Shown piece after piece: positions 26,784 to 33,747 of a stretch of DNA of 62,373 nucleotides (within the stretch, counting starts at the first letter, position 1; each line of letters starts with the position of its first letter). This DNA is from Acidobacteriota bacterium (GTDB lineage: Bacteria; Acidobacteriota; Vicinamibacteria; Vicinamibacterales; Vicinamibacteraceae): the NCBI GenBank assembly GCA_020845575.1, contig JADLFL010000045.1, positions 1 through 62,373 on the forward strand, written 5' to 3'. A program made the translations under genes and the position numbers. Below the pieces are notes generated by a model. The model made no database searches and was not told the DNA's origin. It was given only the letters and a program-made list of their open reading frames with translations.

Positions 26784-27316
26784 CAGCGCTGAGGATAGAC
26801 GAGCCGGACCTTCACCGGACCACTGCCAGGCACGACGATGACTTCGACGGTCTGTGGCAGTCGCCCGCCCGGTGCTTGTCGTGGTGCGACGATGTCGGCG
26901 TACACGAATGCGGCTCCGGTGAGGACGACGAGGAGCGCGACCACGACCACGCGGCCACGCCGCAGTCGCCCGGCCAGCAGGGGGAGGCTCAGGACGGCGA
27001 GCGTGAGCGCCGCTGCCGCGACGATCTGGCGGACACGCGACGACGCATCCTCCGCCACCTCGTCTCGTGGCGGCTCGAACGGGCCCTCGACGACGGTTCC
27101 GGCCATCATGGCCCGCAGGTGCTCGCGTGGAATCGTCACCTGGACATGATTCGGAAGGGCAGTCGTGACGGGCGTGGCGGTGATCTCGGCGGGGAGGCGA
27201 CCGGTTCGGCGCTCGGCGGGTGGCGGCGTCCTGTCGCGAGATGCCGGGGCGTCGGCATGGACGGACCATGAACCCACGAGGCACGCGAGCACGGCAACGA
27301 CTCGGAACAGGCGCAT
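26783..27316 (-). CDS. Exported/membrane protein of unknown function, 177 residues
   Basis: N-terminal signal peptide (VVAVLACLVGSWSVHA). A periplasmic stretch includes VQVTIPREHLRAMMAGTVVEGPFEPP, followed by two transmembrane helices (about 97-118 and 123-143) and a beta-like tail TVEVIVVPGSGPVKVRLVYPQ. First gene of the three-gene membrane operon; its stop overlaps the next start (TGATG). Divergent from the FKBP gene. Family not recognised. Confidence 0.75.
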   Translation of the reverse strand: MRLFRVVAVLACLVGSWSVHADAPASRDRTPPPAERRTGRLPAEITATPVTTALPNHVQVTIPREHLRAMMAGTVVEGPFEPPRDEVAEDASSRVRQIVAAAALTLAVLSLPLLAGRLRRGRVVVVALLVVLTGAAFVYADIVAPRQAPGGRLPQTVEVIVVPGSGPVKVRLVYPQR

Positions 27317-27377
27317 GACTGCACCAACGCCGCCGCGCCCCCGAGCGAACTTCCGGATCTGCTACCCTCGAAAGTCC

Positions 27378-27854
27378 ATGACTGTCGACCCGATCGTCAC
27401 CTCCCGTCGCGCGCTGCTCCTCGGCCTCGTGGCATCCGTGTCAGCCGCGGCCTGCGGCGGCAGCAGCCCGACGGACCCATCACCGACCGCCCAGACATGG
27501 GTGGCCGACGTGCCGTTTCAGACGATCGATCTCGAAGTGGGGACCGGCGACGAGGTCGTCAACGGTACGAAGATCCGTGTCGACTACGTCGCGTGGCTCT
27601 ACAGCACCGCGACGAGCGACAACAAGGGCACCATCATGGACACGTCGCTGCAGGGCCGTGGGCCGTTCGAGTACGTCGTCGGCGCGGGGACCGTGATCGC
27701 CGGCTGGGAACGCGGCATCCCCGGCATGCGCGTCCTCGGGGTCCGTCGCCTGATCGTTCCGCCCGCCCTCGCCTACGGCTCCACCGGCAACGGCAGTATC
27801 CCCGCGAACGCCACGATGATCTTCGAGGTCAGGGTCAACGAGATCGTCAGCTGA
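27378..27854 (+). CDS. FKBP-type peptidyl-prolyl isomerase lipoprotein
   Basis: 158 residues. The signal RRALLLGLVASVSAAAC ends in a lipobox, so the mature protein is a lipoprotein from the Cys in CGGSS; the two arginines make Tat export possible. The FKBP domain follows: VEVGTG-like DLEVGTGDEVVNGTKIRVDYVAWLY, FEYVVGAGTVIAGWERGIPGMRVLGVRRLIVPPALAYG, then ATMIFEVRVNEI. Catalyses cis-trans proline isomerisation and helps envelope protein folding. A clear terminator follows. Confidence 0.92.
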   Translation: MTVDPIVTSRRALLLGLVASVSAAACGGSSPTDPSPTAQTWVADVPFQTIDLEVGTGDEVVNGTKIRVDYVAWLYSTATSDNKGTIMDTSLQGRGPFEYVVGAGTVIAGWERGIPGMRVLGVRRLIVPPALAYGSTGNGSIPANATMIFEVRVNEIVS

Positions 27855-27863
27855 CAAAGGGAA

Positions 27864-27897
27864 AAGGGTAATCGGACAAAGTCCGATTACCCTTTTT
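27864..27897. terminator. Intrinsic terminator, bidirectional
   Basis: AAAGGGTAATCGGAC-aaa-GTCCGATTACCCTTTTT: a long perfect stem flanked by an A-run and a T-run. It serves the FKBP gene (+) and overlaps the end of the convergent lectin-like gene (stop at 27896). Confidence 0.85.
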
Positions 27898-28558
27898 ACT
27901 TTGCCGCGAAACAGTACGTGTATCCTGCGCCGCCTGTGGCGACGAGGTTGGCCTGGCTGCAGCCGCGGGAGAGGTGGGAGGCGTTGAGCGAGGTTGGCGC
28001 GGGGCCGCCGCCGGTGCGGTCGAAGTGGCCGACCATCGCGCTGCCGACGCCGTCGGCCTGGCTCGTCCAGTTGCCGCACGTGGCGACCGACGCATCGCCG
28101 TCGGCAACGGTGCCGTCCTGTTTGGTGCCCGTGAGGATGTCGTGCTGGTTCGGGCTGTCGCCGCGGCCCTTCACGACCTCGCCCTTCTCGTTGAGCGCCG
28201 ATTGCTTGGTGAACGAGGGGGCTTCACCGTGGAGATCGGCGACGTCCTTCGCCACGAGCTCGCCCTTCGCGTTGTGCCAGGGACCCGCGCCGATGCGGTC
28301 CTTCGCGTTGATGGCGGGCTTGCCGTCGGCTGCCGTGGTGCTGAGGTAAGCGCGCCAGGTCTTGCCGCCCGCACCCACCGCCGCCGCGAGCGCCTGACAG
28401 TGCTTGTCGGCCCCCGCGAGCCCGCCGAGATTGGCGCCGTTGCCGGAGCCGACACTCGTGATGAAGAACGACATCTGCGGCGACGCCTGCGCGTACACCA
28501 CCACCGAACCCGCGGTCGCGATCGCCGCGACAATGGCCATCGGAATCAATGTCTGCAT
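27896..28558 (-). CDS. Secreted lectin-like protein (GADKHCQ/WRAYLS family)
   Basis: 220 residues. Signal peptide (PMAIVAAIATAGSVVVYA). The mature part opens MSFFITSVGSGNGANLGGLAGADKHCQALA and has KTWRAYLSTTA, a pattern resembling DUF1554-like C-type-lectin-fold domains, with cysteines at CQ, TCGNW, RGCSQ and YCFA that could pair. I chose ATG 28558 because AAAGG lies 9 nt upstream; an in-frame ATG at 28567 overlaps the upstream stop (ATGA). It follows the PQQ-type dehydrogenase and is probably co-transcribed. Function unknown. Confidence 0.75.
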   Translation of the reverse strand: MQTLIPMAIVAAIATAGSVVVYAQASPQMSFFITSVGSGNGANLGGLAGADKHCQALAAAVGAGGKTWRAYLSTTAADGKPAINAKDRIGAGPWHNAKGELVAKDVADLHGEAPSFTKQSALNEKGEVVKGRGDSPNQHDILTGTKQDGTVADGDASVATCGNWTSQADGVGSAMVGHFDRTGGGPAPTSLNASHLSRGCSQANLVATGGAGYTYCFAAK

Positions 28559-28563
28559 CGCTG

Positions 28564-29796
28564 TCATCCTTTGTATGTGATCTTCCAGATCGTTCCGTTT
28601 CCGTCTTCCACGACCAGCAGTGAACCGTCGGTGGTCTCGGTGAGACCGACGGGGCGCCCCCACACTTCGGGCTTGTTCTCGTCGAGCATCCAGCCGGTGA
28701 CGAAGTCTTCGTACGCGCCGGTGGACTGCCCCTTCACGAACGGAAGATAGACGATCTTGTAGCCCGTCCGCGGCGCGCGACCGCTGGAGCCGCGCAGGGC
28801 GGCGAACGCGCCGGTGCGATAGTGCGCAGGGAACGCCTTGCCCCCATAGAAGACCATCGTCATCGCCGAGGCGTGCGGCTCGAAGAGGAGCTCCGGCACT
28901 TGCGTCTTCTTGACGAGATCCGGGCGCGCACCTGCGTGACGCGGATCCTCGTGCGCACCGAGGTAGGCCCACGGCCAGCCGTAGAAGCGGCCCGGCACGG
29001 CCTTCGCGGCGTAGTCGTGGACGAGGTCGTCGCCGAGTCCGTCGCGCTCCTGCACCGTCATCCACACCTCGCGCGTCGTCGGATGGACGGCGATGCCCAC
29101 CGCGTTGCGCACGCCGGTGGAGACGACTTCGCGGCCGGTGCCGTCGGCCTTGAACCTGAGCACCGTGGCGCGCAGCGGATCGGGATCGGGGTCGATGTTG
29201 TGCGAGGAGCCGACGGTCACGTAGAAGTGACGTCCGTCTGGCGTGAAGGCGATGTTGCGCGTCCAGTGGCCGGCCTTGCCGTTGGGCAGCGGCGCGATGA
29301 CGGCGGCAGCGGCGGTGGCCTTCAGGTCGCCGCGCGCGTAGGGGTACTTCACCACCTGGTCCGTCGCGGCGACGTACAGCGCGCCCCTCTGGAACGCGAT
29401 GCCGAACGGCTGGTTCAGCCCTGTCGCGAATTCACTCCGCTCGGTGTCCTCGATCGTGCCGTTGCCGTTGGCGTCGCGCAGCGCCCAGATCGTGCCCGCG
29501 CCGGAATCGACCACGAACACGTCGCCGTTGGGAGCCTGCGCGATGTTGCGCGCGCGCTTGAAACCGCCAGACGCATAGAGCGTGGCGGTGAAGCCCGGAG
29601 GTACGGCGAGCGACACGCCGTCGGGCTGCGGGACGATCTTCGGAGGATTGGGCTTCTGCTCGCCGGGTGTCGCGAGTTCGTTGGCGGAAAACCTGTGCGT
29701 GCGTGGGCCTGTCGGCGCCTGTGCCGAGAGGGCGATGGTGAACGCGAGACCGGTACCGGCCGCTGCGACCAGACCAGCAAGACGAGCGTGAGACAT
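28564..29796 (-). CDS. PQQ-dependent sugar (sorbosone-type) dehydrogenase, beta-propeller
   Basis: 410 residues with signal peptide (VAAAGTGLAFTIALSAQA). A six-bladed propeller of the soluble glucose/L-sorbosone dehydrogenase family: PNGDVFVVDSGAGTIWALRD, GLNQPFGIAFQRGALYVAATDQVVKYPY, NIAFTPDGRHFYVTVGSSHNID, GVRNAVGIAVHPTTREVWMTVQERDGLGDDLV, and the late VGLTETTDGSLLVVEDGNGTIWKI. Members oxidise sugars in the periplasm with PQQ. No pqq genes are in the window. First gene of a pair with the lectin-like protein. Confidence 0.88.
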   Translation of the reverse strand: MSHARLAGLVAAAGTGLAFTIALSAQAPTGPRTHRFSANELATPGEQKPNPPKIVPQPDGVSLAVPPGFTATLYASGGFKRARNIAQAPNGDVFVVDSGAGTIWALRDANGNGTIEDTERSEFATGLNQPFGIAFQRGALYVAATDQVVKYPYARGDLKATAAAAVIAPLPNGKAGHWTRNIAFTPDGRHFYVTVGSSHNIDPDPDPLRATVLRFKADGTGREVVSTGVRNAVGIAVHPTTREVWMTVQERDGLGDDLVHDYAAKAVPGRFYGWPWAYLGAHEDPRHAGARPDLVKKTQVPELLFEPHASAMTMVFYGGKAFPAHYRTGAFAALRGSSGRAPRTGYKIVYLPFVKGQSTGAYEDFVTGWMLDENKPEVWGRPVGLTETTDGSLLVVEDGNGTIWKITYKG

Positions 29797-29953
29797 GAAA
29801 GACGGACTCCGGGGGGAAGAGTGACGCGCGCATCATACGACAGCCCCCCGGGGGAAGGCATTCGACGTCGTCGACGCGGTCCACGCCGCGCCCGCGGGCC
29901 GCGCGGCCCGGCCGCACAGCGTGTCGTCATGCACGTGGTTGTCCGCGGCCCGC

Positions 29954-30406
29954 TCAGGACCACAGCCGTGACACCAGCCAGGCCAGGAACGCGGCGGGAG
30001 CGATGGCGGCAAGGAAGAGCAGGATGAGGAAGCCCGTCACGAAGAGCACGTCGAAGCGCGAGGGTGCCGCGCCGGGGCGTGCGTGGCGTTCCAGCAGGCG
30101 CATGTTCCAGGTGTTGGCCTTCCAGTAGATGTCCGCGACGTTGCCGAGAATCGGCACCATGCCGAGCAGCGCGTCGATCGCCGAGTTGATCACCATCCGC
30201 GCCTGCACGAGTTTCGGCACACCCATGCGATAGGCCTGGAACACGAGCAGCACGCCGAAGGCCGGGCTGCTCAGGTCGCCGAGCCCGGGAATCAACCCGA
30301 TGATGGCGTCCCAGCCGAACCTGACGTTCGTCCCCGGGATCCGGAACACCTGATCGAGCAGCCAGCTCCAGTGCCGCAGTCGTTCGAGACGCGCATCGTC
30401 AGCCAC
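29954..30406 (-). CDS. DUF4112 membrane protein
   Basis: 150 residues. The DUF4112 pattern is clear: LDQVFRIPGTNVRFGWDAIIGLIPGLGD, then ARMVINSAIDALLGMVPILGNVADIYWKANTWNMRLLERH, and a final transmembrane helix FVTGFLILLFLAAIAPAAFLAWLV. Function of the family is unknown. Alone on the minus strand, divergent from the DUF4380-like gene. Confidence 0.88.
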   Translation of the reverse strand: MADDARLERLRHWSWLLDQVFRIPGTNVRFGWDAIIGLIPGLGDLSSPAFGVLLVFQAYRMGVPKLVQARMVINSAIDALLGMVPILGNVADIYWKANTWNMRLLERHARPGAAPSRFDVLFVTGFLILLFLAAIAPAAFLAWLVSRLWS

Positions 30407-30428
30407 TCAGCAAGTATGAACATGAATG

Positions 30429-30448
30429 CAGGAACTCAGGAGTTCCTG
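30429..30448. other. Short hairpin between DUF4112 and DUF4380-like genes
   Basis: CAGGAACT-cagg-AGTTCCTG, a perfect 8-bp stem with a 4-nt loop, 16 nt before the start at 30465 and 22 nt before the divergent start. It could be an operator or a 5'-UTR structure; nothing more can be said. Confidence 0.4.
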
Positions 30449-30464
30449 ATCTACGATTCCCCCC

Positions 30465-31454
30465 ATGCCCGCGTATCGCCTGTGCCGTCGTGTTGCTCTT
30501 GCGCTCGTGGTCCTGCTCCTGCCGGCGCTGCCGGCGTCTGCCGAGGTGACAGTGAGGACCGTCAACTGCATGAACTTGCCCAACTGCCTCGCGCTCGACA
30601 ACGGGCACGTCGAGGTGATCGTGACGACCGACATCGGGCCGCGCGTGATCGCGTACCGCCTGCGTGGCGGGCGCAACGTGCTGGCGGAGATGCCGGCCAC
30701 GGTGGGCGGGAAGGAGTGGCAGCCCTGGGGCGGCCATCGGCTGTGGCTCGCGCCCGAGTCGCGCGAGTTGTCGTACGGCCTCGACAACGCGCCGATTCGC
30801 CACACGATGCGGGGGACCAACACCGTCGTGCTCGACAGGGGCGTCGAGCCGGAGACGGGCATCGCGAAGACGATCGAGGTGACGCTGGACGAGGCGTCGA
30901 CGAAGGTCACCATCGTGCACCGCATCACGAACCACCGCACGGCGGCGACAGACATCGCGCCGTGGGGCATCACGATCATGCGCGGCGGGGGGACGACGAT
31001 CCTGCCGAACGAGCCGTACAAGCCGCACGCGGAGGCGCTCCAGCCCGTGCGTCCCATGGTGATGTGGGCTTACACGAACCTCGCCGATCCACGCTGGACG
31101 CTCGGGCCGAAGTTCATCCGCCTGCGCTCCGACGCGGCGATCGAGGAACCGCAGAAGATCGGCATCGGCAACCGCCTCGGATGGGCGGCCTACAGCGTCG
31201 ACAACGACCTGTTCGTCAAGCGCGTCGCGCCGTTCGAGGACGGCAAGCGGTACGCCGACTACGGGACCACGTACCAGACCTACACGTCGGGCTCGTTCAT
31301 CGAGGTCGAGTCGCTCGGCGAACTGACCACGCTCCAGCCAGGCGCGTCTGCCGAGCACGTCGAGACATGGTGGCTCTTCGGCGATGCCACCATCGCGGGA
31401 GACGATGCGGCGGTGGAGAAGACGCTCGCGCCGTATCTCCAACGTGCCCGCTAG
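30465..31454 (+). CDS. Secreted DUF4380-like protein (aldose-1-epimerase-like fold)
   Basis: 329 residues with a signal peptide (LALVVLLLPALPASA). The sequence NGHVEVIVTTDIGPRVIAYRLRGGRNVLAE and WQPWGGHRLWLAPE matches the beta-sandwich (galactose-mutarotase-like) DUF4380 type. TIVHRITNHRTAATDIAPWGITIM and the late AEHVETWWLFGDATI support it. Probably binds a carbohydrate in the periplasm; enzymatic activity is unknown. The 185 bp after it hold no gene that I can recognise. Confidence 0.78.
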   Translation: MPAYRLCRRVALALVVLLLPALPASAEVTVRTVNCMNLPNCLALDNGHVEVIVTTDIGPRVIAYRLRGGRNVLAEMPATVGGKEWQPWGGHRLWLAPESRELSYGLDNAPIRHTMRGTNTVVLDRGVEPETGIAKTIEVTLDEASTKVTIVHRITNHRTAATDIAPWGITIMRGGGTTILPNEPYKPHAEALQPVRPMVMWAYTNLADPRWTLGPKFIRLRSDAAIEEPQKIGIGNRLGWAAYSVDNDLFVKRVAPFEDGKRYADYGTTYQTYTSGSFIEVESLGELTTLQPGASAEHVETWWLFGDATIAGDDAAVEKTLAPYLQRAR

Positions 31455-31639
31455 CGTCTCGAGTTCCCCGGCTACTCCTTCGAGAACGCGAACCGCACTC
31501 TGCCCTGGCCGAGTGCCCGGGCGAGGCCGGCGGGGTCGTCAACACGGCCGAGGGCAGCGACCCGCCGCGCTCTCGGCGGTCAGCGAGGCGTTTCGCCTGT
31601 AGGGCCTGAACGCCGCCCAGCGGACAAAACACCGAAGTT

Positions 31640-31942
31640 TCACGCCACTCGGGTCTTCACCAATGACTCGACCTCCGGCCAGATCGTCTGCCGGGCTACG
31701 CGCAGTTCGCAATCCGACTGCAAGTCGAGCCAGACCTCCGGCGACACCCTGAAGTACTTGCCGAGGCGCAGGGCAGTATCGGCCGTGATCGCGCGTGTGC
31801 CGTTGACGATGCCGCTGATGCGATTGGCCGGGACCGCCAGGTCTCGCGCCAGCGCATTGATGCTGATGCCCAGCGGCCGCATGAACTCCTCCATCAGGAT
31901 CTCTCCCGGAGGAACAGGGTCGAGCATTCCTGTCTTCGTCAT
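31640..31942 (-). CDS. higA: HigA-family antitoxin (XRE-type HTH)
   Basis: 100 residues. Typical HigA: PPGEILMEEFMRPLGISINALARDLAVPANRISGIVNGTRAITADTALRLGKYF is the HTH with its family start, followed by SPEVWLDLQSDCELRVA. It neutralises HigB and represses the operon. It lies 10 nt downstream of higB, the inverted toxin-first order that is normal for higBA. Confidence 0.93.
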   Translation of the reverse strand: MTKTGMLDPVPPGEILMEEFMRPLGISINALARDLAVPANRISGIVNGTRAITADTALRLGKYFRVSPEVWLDLQSDCELRVARQTIWPEVESLVKTRVA

Positions 31943-31952
31943 GTCGTTCCTT

Positions 31953-32231
31953 TCAGTGGTAGTCCACGAACTCGACCTCGTACGCGTCGCCTGACTTCCA
32001 CGTGAAGCACAGCCGCCACTGGTCGTTGATCCGGATGCTGTGTTGCCCTCGGCGATCTCCCTTCAACGCTTCGAACTGATTGCCTGAAGGCGCCTCCAGA
32101 TCGTCGAGCACGCGAGCGCGGTGCAGGTACGGCAGCTTCCGCCGGGCGGTCCGCTCGATCGCCTTGAACCGCCGAACCGGGATGTCGTTGAAGAGGGCCT
32201 CGACATCCTTGTCGCGGAAGGAGCGGATCAC
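31953..32231 (-). CDS. higB: HigB/RelE-superfamily toxin (ribosome-dependent mRNA interferase)
   Basis: 92 residues. MIRSFRDKDVEALFND and RTARRKLPYLHRARVLDDL are family hallmarks, with the C-terminal GQHSIRINDQWRLCFTW carrying the RelE-fold arginine and the final DAYEVEFVDYH the terminal histidine. Cleaves mRNA on the ribosome when free of HigA. The promoter lies within 40 bp upstream and contains a perfect 18-bp palindrome, so autoregulation is expected. The start lies only about 9 nt from the putative -10, suggesting a very short leader. Confidence 0.92.
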   Translation of the reverse strand: MIRSFRDKDVEALFNDIPVRRFKAIERTARRKLPYLHRARVLDDLEAPSGNQFEALKGDRRGQHSIRINDQWRLCFTWKSGDAYEVEFVDYH

Positions 32232-32239
32232 GCGAGCAG

Positions 32240-32273
32240 TCTATTGCGCGTTACGTAACGCGCGTCAATTGAC
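32240..32273 (-). promoter_or_regulatory. higBA promoter with 18-bp palindromic operator
   Basis: Perfect palindrome GCGCGTTACGTAACGCGC at 32246-32263. On the minus strand TTGACG (32268-32263) is a good -35 and AATAGA (32245-32240) a weak -10, 17 nt apart, so the palindrome fills the promoter spacer. A second palindrome, GTCAATTGAC, spans 32264-32273. Bound HigA would block RNA polymerase. The divergent MOSC gene starts close by and may be affected as well. Confidence 0.65.
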
Positions 32274-32301
32274 GTCGATGAACGAGCAGTACACTGGACG
32301 G

Positions 32302-33015
32302 ATGGAACGGCCGCTGTCCCAGACGCCGATCGTGCGAACGGTGTTGACGGGGGCGGTGCGGCCACTCGGCCACACGACGAGCGGCATCGACAAGCGTCCG
32401 CGCGAAGGGACGCAGCGCGTGGAAGCCAATGGACTCGTCGGTGACGCGCAGGCGGATCTGCGCGTCCACGGTGGCCCGGACAAGGCCGTGCTCTGCTACG
32501 CGTGGCACCACTACGAGGCGTGGCGCGTCGATCTCCCCGAGTGCGCGCTGCTTGCCGGCCCCGGTGCGTTCGGCGAGAACTTCAGCGTAGCCGGTCTCGA
32601 CGAGCGTAGCGTGTGCATCGGCGATCGGTACGACATCGGGTCGGCGCGCTTCATCGTCACGCAGGGGCGTCAGCCCTGCTTCAAGCTCAATCTCAGATTT
32701 GGCGTGCCGGACATGTCGCTTCGCGTCCAGAACACCGGCCGTACCGGCTGGTACCTGCGCGTGGAGACACCGGGGGAAGTGTGCGCCGGCGACGCGATCG
32801 TGCTGGTCGACCGACCGTATCCGTCGCACAGCATCGCCGAACTCATGGGGCTGATTCGCACGCGCGAACTGCGGCCTGACGTCCTGCGCCCGCTGCTCGC
32901 CCTGCCGCTGCCGCCGTCGTGGAGGAAGCTGTTCGAGCGGCGTCTCGAAAGCGGGGCGACGGAGGACTGGACGAGACGACTGCAGGGGAGTGACGCATCG
33001 AGCACGGGAGCCTGA
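32302..33015 (+). CDS. MOSC-domain protein (YiiM family)
   Basis: 237 residues (an in-frame ATG at 32278 would add eight). YiiM/MOSC signs: GLVGDAQADLRVHGGPDKAVLCYAWHHYEAW, GAFGENFSVAGLDERSVCIGDRYDIG, and VTQGRQPCFKLNLRFG with the invariant molybdenum-binding cysteine; a C-terminal alpha domain follows. MOSC proteins carry sulphur or molybdenum cofactor groups; YiiM-type proteins reduce N-hydroxylated purine analogues. Monocistronic and divergent from higBA. Confidence 0.9.
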   Translation: MERPLSQTPIVRTVLTGAVRPLGHTTSGIDKRPREGTQRVEANGLVGDAQADLRVHGGPDKAVLCYAWHHYEAWRVDLPECALLAGPGAFGENFSVAGLDERSVCIGDRYDIGSARFIVTQGRQPCFKLNLRFGVPDMSLRVQNTGRTGWYLRVETPGEVCAGDAIVLVDRPYPSHSIAELMGLIRTRELRPDVLRPLLALPLPPSWRKLFERRLESGATEDWTRRLQGSDASSTGA

Positions 33016-33041
33016 GCGGCGCTGCCTTTCACGCCACTCCG

Positions 33042-33070
33042 GTGACCGCCGGATGAAATCCGGCGGTCAC
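33042..33070. repeat. Dispersed palindrome, 13-bp perfect stem
   Basis: GTGACCGCCGGAT-gaa-ATCCGGCGGTCAC, the longest and most perfect copy of the CCGCCGGAT family in the window. It is 27 bp after the MOSC stop, where it may help terminate transcription. Confidence 0.7.
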
Positions 33071-33173
33071 ACCCTGGATCAGTATCGGGCATCGGGTACG
33101 GCATCCATCCTTCATCACTTCCGCGATTCGGTATCCGAAACTCATCCGGTACCACACCGCTATACTGCTTGTC

Positions 33174-33608
33174 GTGACGCGGCGTCTTCGAGCGTGGGCC
33201 GGGGTGTGGTTGTTGCTCCTCATGATCGGGTGGCAGGTGGCGCCGGTCGTGTGTGAGGTGGTGTGCCCGGTTGCGTCGCACGCTGACGCGGCGATTGCGG
33301 CCGCGGTGCCTGTGACGGCAGACGACGTGCCGTGTCACGAACGCGACGATGATGCGGCGACGCAGCAGACCGACGTCTCGCGCGGCGTGATGCGTGCGCA
33401 GGTCGTGCCCGGCTGCGAGCATCCGCCGGCCGCTGTGTCGCCACGCTCGACGGCGAGCGTGACGGTGCCGATGCCCGCCGTTGTCGCCGTCTTCGCGTCG
33501 GCGCATCTGTCGCCGCAGGCATCGTCGTTCGCGCCTGACGCATCGTCCACGCATCGCCCCGCGTGGGCACCGCCCGTCGCCACTCGCTCGCTCGTCCTCC
33601 GTATCTGA
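33174..33608 (+). CDS. Exported protein of unknown function at the head of the copper genes
   Basis: 144 residues, GTG start; TATACT at 33161-33166 is a good -10, giving a very short leader. One hydrophobic signal or anchor (VWLLLLMIGWQVAPVVCEVVC). The rest is low in order, with Cys and His (VCEVVCPVASH, DVPCHERDD, PGCEHPP) that could bind copper. It stands directly before copA, as small CopG/CopC-like exported proteins often do. I recognise no domain. Confidence 0.6.
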   Translation: MTRRLRAWAGVWLLLLMIGWQVAPVVCEVVCPVASHADAAIAAAVPVTADDVPCHERDDDAATQQTDVSRGVMRAQVVPGCEHPPAAVSPRSTASVTVPMPAVVAVFASAHLSPQASSFAPDASSTHRPAWAPPVATRSLVLRI

Positions 33609-33747
33609 TCCGATCGATTCTTCCGCGCGTGACGTGCGTGTACTCGCACGTGGCGCGTGTATTCCCGTCGCGCGCGCGTGTCACGCAGCGCGGCACGGTG
33701 CCTGCCGAACCATGGTGGGCACGCCGGTACCGGAATCGACATCGATC

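Noticed and set aside
31455..31639. Possible gene remnant between the DUF4380-like gene and higA
   Set aside because: Short frames resemble coding DNA in composition, but I could not match any family or find a consistent frame.
33016..33173. Promoter operator for a CueR- or CopR-type regulator before the copper genes
   Set aside because: TATACT is a good -10, but I find no convincing -35, CueR-type palindrome or regulator gene.
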